Shown piece by piece: positions 7,645-17,053 of a DNA stretch of 64,000 nt. Both the position numbers and the translations under genes were made by a program. A model generated the notes under the pieces. The model had not been told where the DNA came from and made no database searches. It was given only the letters and a program-made list of their open reading frames with translations. Origin of the DNA: Telluribacter humicola. Lineage in GTDB: Bacteria > Bacteroidota > Bacteroidia > Cytophagales > Spirosomataceae. The stretch covers positions 1 to 64,000 of the forward strand of contig NZ_JAFIQT010000012.1 of NCBI RefSeq assembly GCF_017355935.1, written 5' to 3'. The first letter of the stretch is position 1. Each line of letters begins with the position of its first letter.

Positions 7645-10010
7645 TAAATCACTGCCTTTTTCCGGGCCTCTCTGCGCTGCATCCGCTTGTCCAGCGACAT
7701 CAGGAAGGCCGGCAGCAGGATCAGGTTAGAGGTCATACCCATTAGCAGCGTTATGGACACCAGTATACCCAATACTACAGTACCCTGGAAGGTAGAGGCG
7801 CCAAAGATAGAGAACCCGGCAAACAGGATGATGGCGGTATAGAACATACTGATACCCGTCGACTGGATAGTTCTGGCTACGGCGTCGGCTATGCTGTAAC
7901 GCCCGCTGCGGAGCTCATCCTTGTACTTGGTCAGGAAGTAAATGGTACCATCCGACGACAGACCAAACGCTATACTGAAAATCAGGATCGTGGATGGCTT
8001 GATATGAATATCAAAGAAGCCCATCAGTCCCGCCGTGATGATGAGAGGTACCGTACTGGGTATGACCGCGATCAGGATCATCCGCAGGTTTCCGAATATG
8101 AAGGCCATGATTAGCGATATCAGCACGATGGCCAGGATGGTACTCTCGAGCAGGTTCTGCTTGAGGTAATCGTTGCCTTTGGTAAATACCACACTGTTAC
8201 CCGTTAGCTGCGCCTCTATGCGCTCCTCCTTAGGTACCCATCTGCCGGTAGCCTGGTCATAGTTAAAGATCGTATCCATCCGGGGCTGCAGCTGGCTATA
8301 CAACTCCGTGATCCGGCGGGTACCTACGTCGGCAATCTGGAAGCTCACGCGGGTGTAGCGACGGGTACTGTCCATGAATCCCTTAAACTGGCTCTCTTTG
8401 CCCTTAAAGGTAGAGGCGTAGCTGGCCAGCTTATTGAGCTCAAGTGCGCCGGGTACCCGGTAGTACTTGGGATCGCCTCCCCGATACGACTGGTAGAAAA
8501 ACTTGATGGCCTCCACCAGCGAGAGCGGCCGGGTGATCTCGGGGTACTTCTCAAACTCCCGCTGCATGAGGCGAATCTTGGTCAGGGTAGTAGGGTCAAG
8601 TACGCCGCCCGGACGCTGCGTATCAATGGCTACCTCAAAGGGCATAACGCCTTTGAAATGCTTTTCAAAGAATTTAAGATCGGTAAAGATGGGATCATTT
8701 TGAGGCAGGTCATCTACTACGTAGCCCACAGCAGTGATGCGGGTCATACCATAAAGAGAGGTCAGCACCAGTAGGCTTACCAGGGTATATATAACAGGCC
8801 GTCTATCCCGTACAATACTCCCTACCAGCGACAGGAAGGCATTGATCCGGCGCGATTCCAGGTGCCCCATCTGGCGGGCCGAAGGGGGAGGAAGTATGCT
8901 GAAAATAATAGGAATCATGATCATGGACAGGGCGTAGGTAATCATGACCGACAAGGATGACACCAACCCGAACTCCGACAGGAAGGCACTACCGGTGAAG
9001 CAGAATACACCAAAGCCAATGAAGGTAGTAACGTTGGCCCAAAAGGTCGTCTGGCTGATCTTTTCGATGGATAGTGCCAGCGACTGGAATTTATCGCCAC
9101 TCCGGGCGTACTCCTCGTGGTACTTGTTGACCAGGAAGATACAGTTAGGGATACCTATCACGATCAGCAGCGGGGGAATCAGGCCCGAAAGCAGCGTGAT
9201 GCGAAAGTCAAAGATACCTATTAGTCCCAGCGACCACACAACCCCCAGCCCCACGACAAAGACTGCCGCCAGTGCTACTACTATAGACCGGAAAAACAAG
9301 AGCAGAATCAGCGCCGTTACCCCAAAAGCCAGTACCATAAAAAGACTCATCTCCTTGCTTACCTTCGACATAAACTCCGTACGGATGTAAGGCATACCCG
9401 ACAGGTGTACTTCCTGCCCGTTCTTCTCACCAAAAGCCAGGGCTATGGCCTTGATCTGCCTGGCAATATCAATGCGGCTCTTGCTGTTGAGCTTACTCTG
9501 GTCGAAGGTTACGGCCATCAGGTGCGCCTTCCCATCCTCGCTCACCACAAATCCCTGGTAGAAGGGCATGGCCGCTATCTTAGCCGCAATAGTATCCACC
9601 TCGGCCTGGGTAGTAGGTTTCTGACTCGTCAGTGGCTTAAAGTCAAAGCGGTTAAGGCTGTCGTTGCGTACGATTTGAAACAGGTCTGCGTTGGAGAGTA
9701 CATTCTTGATGCCATCTATGGCTTTGATCTCCCGGCTTAGCTCGTACCACTCTGTAAACAGGGGAAGGCTGTACATACTATCCGTCTCGATACCAATAAC
9801 CATGACACTGCCATCCTCGCCATAGCGCCCTTTGAACTCTTCATACAACTTGAAATTAGGATCAGTAGCGGGCAGTATCTTGGCCAGTTCGTAGGATAGC
9901 CGGATACTGCTGGCTTTGTATCCCATAAAAGCAGTAGTCAGGATCACCAGGCCAGCCAGCCAGGCGCGGTTTCGGAGGATAAATTTGGATAACGTATGCC
10001 AGAATAACAT
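7644..10010 (-). CDS. RND superfamily exporter (MMPL/COG1033 type)
   Basis: About 788 residues from ATG at 10010 (the frame is open to 10034). Two repeated halves, each with one transmembrane helix, a large extracytoplasmic loop, and a cluster of five helices (around residues 215-380 and 610-780). The second cluster contains GLSSDGTIYFLTKYKDE, the position of the conserved charged residues that couple proton flow. This family exports lipids, hopanoids or other hydrophobic compounds and works without a TolC-type partner. It overlaps the HIRAN-like gene by one base and probably forms an operon with it. Confidence 0.85.
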   Translation of the reverse strand: MLFWHTLSKFILRNRAWLAGLVILTTAFMGYKASSIRLSYELAKILPATDPNFKLYEEFKGRYGEDGSVMVIGIETDSMYSLPLFTEWYELSREIKAIDGIKNVLSNADLFQIVRNDSLNRFDFKPLTSQKPTTQAEVDTIAAKIAAMPFYQGFVVSEDGKAHLMAVTFDQSKLNSKSRIDIARQIKAIALAFGEKNGQEVHLSGMPYIRTEFMSKVSKEMSLFMVLAFGVTALILLLFFRSIVVALAAVFVVGLGVVWSLGLIGIFDFRITLLSGLIPPLLIVIGIPNCIFLVNKYHEEYARSGDKFQSLALSIEKISQTTFWANVTTFIGFGVFCFTGSAFLSEFGLVSSLSVMITYALSMIMIPIIFSILPPPSARQMGHLESRRINAFLSLVGSIVRDRRPVIYTLVSLLVLTSLYGMTRITAVGYVVDDLPQNDPIFTDLKFFEKHFKGVMPFEVAIDTQRPGGVLDPTTLTKIRLMQREFEKYPEITRPLSLVEAIKFFYQSYRGGDPKYYRVPGALELNKLASYASTFKGKESQFKGFMDSTRRYTRVSFQIADVGTRRITELYSQLQPRMDTIFNYDQATGRWVPKEERIEAQLTGNSVVFTKGNDYLKQNLLESTILAIVLISLIMAFIFGNLRMILIAVIPSTVPLIITAGLMGFFDIHIKPSTILIFSIAFGLSSDGTIYFLTKYKDELRSGRYSIADAVARTIQSTGISMFYTAIILFAGFSIFGASTFQGTVVLGILVSITLLMGMTSNLILLPAFLMSLDKRMQRREARKKAVI

Positions 10011-10122
10011 GAGCAAGCAGTAGTAGTTAGACAATCACAGAAGATCTCTCTTCCCGGATAAATATCAATTAGTAATAGAGTTATAAACAGTAGTAGACAA
10101 CTGGTAATGCCAGTGATAAAAG

Positions 10123-10989
10123 CTAATGAACCGCCCGGCTCCTGATCTTCCCTCCCTGGACGTCATTGATGTTAAACTGAACCAGGAACGCCTGTTGATC
10201 AATCTCCTGAACAACATTGATCAGCCGGCCTATTTCCAGACGGGTGACTACTGCATAGAGTACATCACCGGGCTTCTCCTGATAGCCCCGTTTACCAAAT
10301 CCCATGCCGCTTTTCAGGATCGTGATACCCCAGCCATTTTGAGAAACAGCAGATTCAATGGCCTGGTAGTGTTCACTCACAATCAGGATTCCCGTGTACT
10401 GCTCCATACCATGAACCAGAAAATCAATGGTTTTAGAGGCGGCAAAGTAAGTGATCATGGAATATAGAGCGGGTTCCACGCCGAGCAGAAATACCGCCGT
10501 TGAAAAGATAAACAGGTTCAGCAGCAGGATTACATCACTGACTTTCAAGAGGTGGGACTTGCGGCTTATCAGGAGTGCCAGGGCTTCTGTACCATCTAAA
10601 ACAGCCCCACCACGCATAGCCAGTCCTATACCAGCTCCTATAAAGAATCCACCAAAAATAGCCGTCAGCAACAGATCGGGAGTTACATCGGGAAATGGAA
10701 CGACGGCCAGACAAAAGGCTAGTCCGGCAATGGCCAGGGTGCTTCTTATAGCAAACCGACGACCGATTAATCGGTAGGCCATAAATATAAACGGGAGGTT
10801 GATCAGCGGGATAAGTAGGGCTAATGAAAGACCCGTTGACTTAGAAATCAACATAGATATACCCGTTGCTCCTCCATCAATGAAATGGCTGGACAGCAGG
10901 AAACCCTCAAGGCCAAAACCTGCACTAAGAATGCCTAGAACTATTAGTATTATATCTCTGAGTTTTCTCTCATTCCGGGTTGTGTTCAT
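10123..10989 (-). CDS. YitT family membrane protein
   Basis: 288 residues. An N-terminal membrane domain (DUF161, about five helices, residues 10-185, with GLEGFLLSSHFIDGGATGISML and GIGLAMRGGAVLDGTEALA segments) and a C-terminal soluble DUF2179 domain (about 200-285) that includes GDVLYAVVTRLEI. This two-domain layout is the YitT family of Firmicutes and Bacteroidetes, probable transporters of unknown substrate. Full length for the family. It is separated from the RND gene by about 110 bp and is likely its own unit. Confidence 0.85.
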   Translation of the reverse strand: MNTTRNERKLRDIILIVLGILSAGFGLEGFLLSSHFIDGGATGISMLISKSTGLSLALLIPLINLPFIFMAYRLIGRRFAIRSTLAIAGLAFCLAVVPFPDVTPDLLLTAIFGGFFIGAGIGLAMRGGAVLDGTEALALLISRKSHLLKVSDVILLLNLFIFSTAVFLLGVEPALYSMITYFAASKTIDFLVHGMEQYTGILIVSEHYQAIESAVSQNGWGITILKSGMGFGKRGYQEKPGDVLYAVVTRLEIGRLINVVQEIDQQAFLVQFNINDVQGGKIRSRAVH

Positions 10990-11205
10990 AATATTAAGCA
11001 GTAAAGTGGATGGTTAGAGTAGCCTATAATAAACCATAGGGGGAGTGGCTTAAAGTAAAAATTAGCTGGTTCTCCCTCAGGGTATTACAAACAATCTGAT
11101 TGGACGATGTATAAAGACATAGTGAGCCGTGACCTCTTTGACAGGTCAGCTTTAAAATGGTCAACAGACCATTAAATCAGGCACATGGACTAACAAATAG
11201 TTAGT

Positions 11206-11703
11206 TTACGGAGCATTGGTGACTATGAACCTTCCACATATTCTTTGAAAGGTTGAAAACACAAAGTCAGTAGTATGTAAATTAGGTTGCACAGGACGTG
11301 CAAAGGGGAAAGCTATCCAGAGTAAACGAGATAAAAAATAGTAGTAATGAGGTGAATAGAGAGAAAGCGTAGGTGTAACCAGAGCGTAAAGTGACAAGTG
11401 CGCAGCCGACTTGCCTGCCTCTGGCCGTCGTGAAGGTATCTTCTTATAATTAACCTTTAAATAAATCTGGCTATTTTGAAGCTTATCCAATGTAGTTAGA
11501 AAAGGTAGAGGCGAAGAACTCTCACTCCCCTTCCCAGCCTGAGATACCTTGTACGTACTTCTCTTCAATAAAAGATTAGACTGACAATCCAGCGATTGAT
11601 TGACTGATGCCTTCTCAACCCCTACCAGCGACCACAATGCTGCCATTACCAGGGCAGCAAGAAGTAAGCTTAAAGCGGGTTTAAAAGTTCTATTTGAATT
11701 CAC
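11206..11703 (-). CDS. Hypothetical membrane-associated protein
   Basis: 165 residues, not recognised. It has an N-terminal hydrophobic segment (LSLLLAALVMAALWSLVGV), a Ser/Lys-rich middle, and a second hydrophobic stretch near LSLYSPHYYYFLSRLLWIAF. Proteins of this layout (signal, short middle, aromatic tail) are common as Bacteroidetes orphans. No conserved enzymatic motif is visible. Coding is supported by length and the plausible N-terminus only. Confidence 0.45.
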   Translation of the reverse strand: MNSNRTFKPALSLLLAALVMAALWSLVGVEKASVNQSLDCQSNLLLKRSTYKVSQAGKGSESSSPLPFLTTLDKLQNSQIYLKVNYKKIPSRRPEAGKSAAHLSLYALVTPTLSLYSPHYYYFLSRLLWIAFPFARPVQPNLHTTDFVFSTFQRICGRFIVTNAP

Positions 11704-11833
11704 GAGAAGTTCATATTCAGTCGTACCGCAAAGTTACTAGGTAATTTACTATCCCATCAATTGGTAGCAATAAAAACATGTATTTTAGCCTTTTGACTTT
11801 ATCTCAAGCTGCTAGCCATTGCTCTTTTGATAG

Positions 11834-12178
11834 CTATTTCGCTGGCCAGGTATAAGTAAGCGCAGTGATTAGCTGAGCTATGGATTCTGGAAATCCGGTG
11901 ATGTAAAAGTAATCAGGTGATTCTATATAAATTTGTCCCGTTGGATCATTGGCTATTTCATTTTCCAGGGGCAGCAGCAGGTTCACCAGAGATTCAACGG
12001 CATACATGGCTTCTCCATCACGCAGCTCAAAATAGGACCTCCCTTGATACCTGATCTTGTTCAACATGGTATTTATCATACTGGTGTGAGGAAACATAAC
12101 CGACCTAATCAAGCTATCTATGGATAATGACAGTATTACATACCTACCAAAGTCGACACAAAAGGAGCATTTTACCAT
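11834..12178 (-). CDS. Small hypothetical protein downstream of mscS
   Basis: 114 residues as written, with start codon overlapping the stop of the mscS-type gene by 7 bp (12172-12178), so translational coupling is likely. A later start at MINTMLNKIRYQGRSYF is equally plausible. The core has alternating beta-like strands (GQIYIESPDYFYITGFPES) and a C-terminal helix. Unrecognised family; probably cytoplasmic. Confidence 0.5.
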   Translation of the reverse strand: MVKCSFCVDFGRYVILSLSIDSLIRSVMFPHTSMINTMLNKIRYQGRSYFELRDGEAMYAVESLVNLLLPLENEIANDPTGQIYIESPDYFYITGFPESIAQLITALTYTWPAK

Positions 12179-13097
12179 TCACGCTTATTTAGCAATGCAA
12201 CAGGGAAATTCTTTTCTTTACCATAGAGTTTGAGCTCAACGATGTCGGCCGGTAGACTAATGCCCTTTTGCTCAAGAGATACCTTGATGTCCCGCATCAC
12301 CTCTCCCCTGGTCACCAGGGCCGCTCTTTTGAAATCAAGCGTTTCAACCCAGAAGAATACCTTCAGGTTGACGGTGCTGGTAGCCAGCTCATCTTCGGCA
12401 ACAAAGTTTTCGTGGATATGATCGTGCACTACACTCTTGTGAGAATCTAGAACGCTTTGAATAATTTGCCTGGCTGTGTCAATATCTTCTTCATAGGCAA
12501 TGCCTACCAGAAATTCCCAGCGAAAAAAACCATCCTTTGTATAGTTAGCTACCGGTTTATTAAGTACATCGGCATTGGGAATGTGTACGTCCTGCCCGTT
12601 AAAGGTCTTGATATGCGTGTATCTGAACTTGAGGGCTTTCACCTTGCCGATTACTTCCCCCACCTGGACGGTATCATTTATGTGAAAAGGACGATTGAAA
12701 GCAAGGATCATTCCGGCTATAAAGTTTTGACCTATATCTTTGAAGGCAAACCCAAGGACTAACGTTGAGACTCCGGCGGTGGCAAGTAGTCCACCCGCTA
12801 CCCCACTAAGACCCGCCGTCTGCAAAGCCAGCATGGTGGCAACCAGGGTAAATACTAACTTGATGGTGTTCCCCAGGAAATTGCTCATAAGTGGGTCCTG
12901 CGAACGGGCTTCCAGGCGGCTACGGGTAAAGCCTCCAACGGTACGGGCAATTAGGATACCCACCACTATAATCTAATCAGAAGGGCCAGAGCTAAACGGG
13001 GCGTGGCAGCAATAAAGCTATCCCAATAGCTATCAAGGGAGGTATACAGCTTCTTCCAAAATGTTTCAACGGATTTATTGGCTTCTTCCATAGTCAT
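12172..13097 (-). pseudogene. MscS-family mechanosensitive channel, frameshifted near its start
   Basis: The large frame 12172-12966 encodes the membrane pore helix (glycine/alanine-rich, GLSGVAGGLLATAGVSTLVLGFAFKD) and the beta/MscS C domains. The missing N-terminus is in another frame: from ATG at 13097, MTMEEANKSVETFWKKLYT... runs to ALALLIRL and a TAG at 12966-12968. Joining the two needs one extra base around 12972-12975, after which the first transmembrane helix continues as IIVVGILIARTVGG. Either a real null mutation or a one-base assembly error. The intact gene would encode about 308 residues, a normal small-MscS length; such channels release solutes on hypo-osmotic shock. Confidence 0.75.
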
Positions 13098-13538
13098 AAG
13101 TAGCTACTTCTTCTTAAGCAGCTGCATCAGAAAAAGTTTTCTGACAATCGTCATTGAAATGTATCTTTTAGCGCTTCGACTCAAATTGTCCACTTTCAGA
13201 TAACACTCTACTGTAGTGACTAGTCAGGACAACAAATAATCGTGAAAATCCGCTGGTATAGTAGGATATTTAACTTTTAAATTAAAAGTTGTATCTATAC
13301 CAACACAAGATCTCCCACGAGTAAGTACCAGTGGGAGAACGTACCATGTCGAACCTTATTAGAAGTGAACAACCGTATATTATATTAACCCCTGAACATT
13401 ATTCTTGTTTACTGTAGGATAAAGTAAGGGGTTATTTTCATCAAGAGGTCTTAGTAAACCCTTTGCCTGTTAATAGCTTTCTATCACCAATAACATTCAT
13501 TCTAACATACGAACTATTAAATGGATAAGCAGTATAAA
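13098..13538. other. Intergenic with hairpin, no gene seen
   Basis: Holds a stem TCTCCCAC / GTGGGAGA at 13311-13318 and 13331-13338 with a 12-nt loop and no T-tract, and an AT palindrome around 13272-13290. A weak pair TAACCCC/GGGGTTA spans roughly 13386-13435. No coding frame I can support. Confidence 0.4.
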
Positions 13539-13994
13539 TTATTCTGCTCTTTTCTCATTACAGAGGTAAGTATCTGTAATAATTCCTGCTTTGGAAAGGG
13601 TAAAGCAACGGCTTTCCTCCACAATACCTGTAAACAGGTTACGGGCTTTATATATAATAGTAGCCTTATAGTAAACAGAGCCACTGTCACCTGTTCTCAG
13701 TAACTTTACATGAATTGTTTTGAAACTTGAAGGAAAGAGTAAGGTGCTTCTTGTCTTCTGAACGACTAGTGCTACCAATGATGACATAGTTGCTGATTGT
13801 ACATTCGCCTGGGTAGTACTTGCTGGCTGCTTCGGACTTCTTAGCATGATCAGCAAAGGAATGACGATCACTGAAATACGAAGTCTTTCCCAAATCTTCT
13901 TATTCTTATATAGTAATTCCATAGCTGTAATCACCACAAGGCGAGACGTTGATTCATTATTCTTACCCAGATTCCAGGCAAATAGGCTGACCAT
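13539..13994 (-). CDS. Hypothetical single-pass membrane protein (weak)
   Basis: 151 residues as an open frame; a start at the internal MELLYKNKKIWERL would give about 126 residues with one transmembrane segment (LRISVIVIPLLIML) followed by a soluble part rich in beta-type residues (VKLLRTGDSGSVYYKATIIYK). Not recognised. The region also contains competing short frames, so coding is uncertain. Confidence 0.35.
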   Translation of the reverse strand: MVSLFAWNLGKNNESTSRLVVITAMELLYKNKKIWERLRISVIVIPLLIMLRSPKQPASTTQANVQSATMSSLVALVVQKTRSTLLFPSSFKTIHVKLLRTGDSGSVYYKATIIYKARNLFTGIVEESRCFTLSKAGIITDTYLCNEKRAE

Positions 13995-14316
13995 CAGGTA
14001 TTCTTTCTTCCAATGCGATGCGTATCAGGTGAGTACAGCTTTAGAGGTACTACCTGGTGAGAGAAATAACAAACTGCTTCTTTACCAGATTGATAATTTA
14101 CTGCTTTCCGTACGGAATATCGACTATACTATCATAAAAGGCTAAGAAATATAGCGTCATCACAATCACACCTACTACTATTAGAAATCTCAGAACTTGT
14201 AGGGAAGATAAAAATCATAATTCTGGTGTCAACTCATCCGGTATAGAGCCTATTCAATATGTGGGGATGATTGTTCTAAGCTAACTTTCTTTAGTACCCT
14301 CGAAATAGTTGACGAA
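13995..14316. other. Intergenic, no gene seen
   Basis: About 320 bp without a convincing coding frame or structural element. Confidence 0.35.
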
Positions 14317-14532
14317 GTGGCGCTTCAAGAGGTCTTCCTAGGTGACTTTTTACAAGTTACCAGCCATTCGTGCCGAGTTATAGCAATCAACAGCAATGAT
14401 AAAGTTTGTGATTACCTGCTGTCTCCCTATATAGACCAATTACAAGACTGTCTTCGGAAAGAAGTACGCTTCCGTGCACTTGTAATAAATCTTAAAGATA
14501 ACCTTTATAAGGTCAAAGTGGAAAGAGCTTAA
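14317..14532 (+). CDS. Small hypothetical protein or gene remnant (weak)
   Basis: 71 residues from GTG; the frame is open further upstream (reading ...STLEIVDEVALQE) without an ATG, so this may be the 3' remnant of a longer gene. The segment DYLLSPYIDQLQDCLRKEVRFRALVINLKD looks like a real amphipathic helix plus strand. It converges on the DUF4136 gene with a terminator-like structure between them, which mildly supports transcription. Function unknown. Confidence 0.35.
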   Translation: MALQEVFLGDFLQVTSHSCRVIAINSNDKVCDYLLSPYIDQLQDCLRKEVRFRALVINLKDNLYKVKVERA

Positions 14533-14570
14533 CCTATTGTGAAAGCTACTTTTTATATGTATAGTAAAAT

Positions 14571-14632
14571 GCCTTCCGGTCTGGATAAACATTCCAAATG
14601 GAACGAGCTCCTAACAGCCGGAAGGCGTTTTC
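14571..14632. terminator. Probable bidirectional terminator-like structure
   Basis: GCCTTCCGG (14571-14579) pairs with CCGGAAGGC (14618-14626), preceded by AAAAT and followed by GTTTTC; the 38-nt loop contains a smaller TTCC-AAAT-GGAA hairpin. It lies between convergent genes ending at 14532 (+) and 14667 (-). The long loop makes it weaker than a textbook terminator. Confidence 0.5.
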
Positions 14633-14666
14633 TTGAAAATGACTCCTAATTAAACCTTTCCTCTTG

Positions 14667-15266
14667 CTATTCATTCAGAACCAGGTCTAACTCTTCTGCT
14701 ATAAGATTTATAGCTTTAGCTACGTGGTCTGGATCCTTATCGAAAACATTACCATTGGTGATACCACTCGCATACCCCTGCCACACTACCACTCCTTTTT
14801 TAGCGTCTACCAGCTGAACAATAATTGTCCCTTTATCAAAAAAGTACTTTTTACCACGACGTCCGGGATCATCTGCATGCAGGATGAGCCCTAGCTTCTC
14901 CTGGCTTATTTCGTTCTTTCCCCAGTATTCTGGATCACGGAAGTACCCTTCATAGGCTGTCATTTCAACGGGCTCGTCAAAGACCCGGAAATTGACCAGA
15001 AGATCAGGATTCTGGGTTACCATTTTAAATTTACGCGCTGCAAGCTCATGAGCTAAAGCATCTCTAATGGCAGTCTTAAGGATAGCATCATTAAGGGCAC
15101 TTGCAAGACTTGTTTCAAGGCTTATATTTTTAGCCCAGGAATAGGTTTTATATTGATCAAAAGGGGCTGATATATCCTTATCCGAAGTAACCTTATAATC
15201 CTGGGCTAAGAGCGGTGACGATACAAAGGCCAGGAGAAGAATAAATACTTTTAATAACTGTTTCAT
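14667..15266 (-). CDS. DUF4136 domain lipoprotein-like secreted protein
   Basis: 199 residues with a signal peptide ending in ...SSPLLAQ. The following DYKVTSDKDISAPFDQYKTYSWA is the hallmark start of DUF4136 proteins, secreted or outer-membrane proteins of Bacteroidetes and Proteobacteria with unknown role. It contains the expected tail with a beta-strand reading TIIVQLVDAKKGVVVWQG. Length is normal. It stands alone. Confidence 0.85.
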   Translation of the reverse strand: MKQLLKVFILLLAFVSSPLLAQDYKVTSDKDISAPFDQYKTYSWAKNISLETSLASALNDAILKTAIRDALAHELAARKFKMVTQNPDLLVNFRVFDEPVEMTAYEGYFRDPEYWGKNEISQEKLGLILHADDPGRRGKKYFFDKGTIIVQLVDAKKGVVVWQGYASGITNGNVFDKDPDHVAKAINLIAEELDLVLNE

Positions 15267-15573
15267 AATCGCATCATTTTTAGTTTAACATTTTTACAAG
15301 ATCAATCAGTAGCAAATTTTCGATAGAGTATTCATTATCAATAGGTTGCTATATTAATTTATATAAAAAAGTTATTCCACCAAGGCATTGACGCTCCTAT
15401 GAGGTCAAGTGGACCCAAATGTCTACAACGTATATGCGAAATACTTTCTACTGTTCCTGCTGTTGCTGCTGTTATTATTTTGTGGTAACGATCAGTAGTT
15501 TAAATGTAAACGATGCTGTGTTCACTTTACCATGAGTATCAACAAAGTTGATTATAAAACAGCTTTATCCTTC
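15267..15573. other. Intergenic
   Basis: Contains a CTG-rich run near 15452-15475. In one frame a GTG start gives a 29-residue hydrophobic peptide with poly-Leu ending FCGNDQ; it looks like a chance frame or a remnant signal peptide. Nothing else supported. Confidence 0.35.
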
Positions 15574-16851
15574 TTAAACAACTTCCTTTACCCCCAGCTG
15601 AGCGTTAATCAAAGGGGTCTTGGGGGCCAGGAAAAAGCCGGTCAGGCTGGCAAACATGATCGGGATGAAATAGTGGAAGCCCGTTAGTGTAGAGAGTAGT
15701 ACGGTAGTACTGATAGGAGTACGGGTGACACACGCATTAATGGCGGCCATACAGCTTACCAGAATCAGGGGCAGATTCTGTCCCGGAAAGGCGGCATTGA
15801 TAATTAGCCCCACGGTAGCTCCCACAAAAAAAAGAGGGATGATAAAGCCTCCGCGCCAGCCTGATGTAACAGTAAAGACAATAGCCAGTATTTTTGCAAT
15901 CAGCAGGATGACTAGGTAGGTAAGGCTGAACGGCTCTTCTAAAAGTACATTCAGTTCATCATGGCTAAAGTACCGTGACAGGGGTACCAGGTAAGCAATA
16001 GTTCCTATGAATACTCCCCCGATCATCATGTTGATATAAATAGGCAACTTTAATTGTCTGAACAGTCTTCTGGACTGACGTACCGTAAATATAAAGAGCC
16101 AGCCCACGGCCGTACCAGCCATACCATAGAGCATAGCATAAAAAAAGTCATTTAGTTCAGGAGTTGCGTACATAGGGAAATGCCAGGTAGGACCAATACC
16201 TATGTGCGTAATCAGTATAAAGATAACATAGCTCGAGCAGCTGGCTACAAAAGCGGGTATAAGCGCCTGGTAGTACTCCACCACATGTTTGTGATGCAGA
16301 ATTTCAACAGCGAAAAGACTACCGCCTAAAGGTGCACCAAACAGGGCAGTGAAGGCAGAAGCCATACCGGCAATACTCAGGGAACGGAGATCCTCTCCTT
16401 TGAATCCCAGTTTTTTAGCTATCCAGGTACCGGTAGAGCCTACAACCTGTACCAGTGGTGCTTCCGGTCCGGCACTACCTCCACTTGCTATACACAACCA
16501 GGACGACAGGATCATGGAGGGGTTGTTCTTTGGCTCCAGTCTCCCCCCCTTAAAGCGGATGTTGTTTACAATAAGATCCATTTCGCCGGGATCGCCCAGG
16601 AAGTAGATGACCAGTCCTGCCAGTAGCCCAGCCCCTGCCATAAGAGGAATAATATATAGCCCCTGCACCTGCCCTAGAAAATGGAGCAATCCTTCCAGTA
16701 TAGTCCAGTAAAAACCGGCTATGACACCTCCTACGATGCCAATGAGTACCCAAAGCAAAAATATTCTGCTGAATACAAAGGGGTTGAACTGTAAAGGGTA
16801 ATTAAGTTGATTCCTGAGTGTTACCGCAAGTCTCTTGGTTTTGTAATCCAT
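15574..16851 (-). CDS. ClC-family chloride channel or H+/Cl- exchanger
   Basis: 425 residues with about ten hydrophobic helices. The ClC signatures are visible: GGSAGPEAPLV (the GxEGP filter region, with the gating glutamate in GPEAP) and GWRGGFIIPLFFVGATVG (the GGxFxPxLxxGAxxG filter). The short C-terminus has no CBS domains. Members move chloride or fluoride across the inner membrane as homodimers. Single gene, likely its own promoter. Confidence 0.9.
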   Translation of the reverse strand: MDYKTKRLAVTLRNQLNYPLQFNPFVFSRIFLLWVLIGIVGGVIAGFYWTILEGLLHFLGQVQGLYIIPLMAGAGLLAGLVIYFLGDPGEMDLIVNNIRFKGGRLEPKNNPSMILSSWLCIASGGSAGPEAPLVQVVGSTGTWIAKKLGFKGEDLRSLSIAGMASAFTALFGAPLGGSLFAVEILHHKHVVEYYQALIPAFVASCSSYVIFILITHIGIGPTWHFPMYATPELNDFFYAMLYGMAGTAVGWLFIFTVRQSRRLFRQLKLPIYINMMIGGVFIGTIAYLVPLSRYFSHDELNVLLEEPFSLTYLVILLIAKILAIVFTVTSGWRGGFIIPLFFVGATVGLIINAAFPGQNLPLILVSCMAAINACVTRTPISTTVLLSTLTGFHYFIPIMFASLTGFFLAPKTPLINAQLGVKEVV

Positions 16852-17053
16852 TCCGGAAAGTGACTGTTTGCCGTAAAGGTGTCTTTTATACCTTTACTTT
16901 ACAAAGAAGATAATAATATTAAATTGTTTAGACAACGAACAAAGGTATATCAACTTTACCTATGTAAATCTTCATTTTACTTTTAACCATTCATCAGGAG
17001 GCCAACCTCCCCATCAGTGGAAACATCTCTGTTCAAAGAGCTTATACTCCTTC

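Noticed and set aside
15452-15475. CTG-rich repeat and tiny poly-Leu or poly-Cys frames
   Set aside because: Too short, no conserved start or neighbours; likely low-complexity intergenic sequence.
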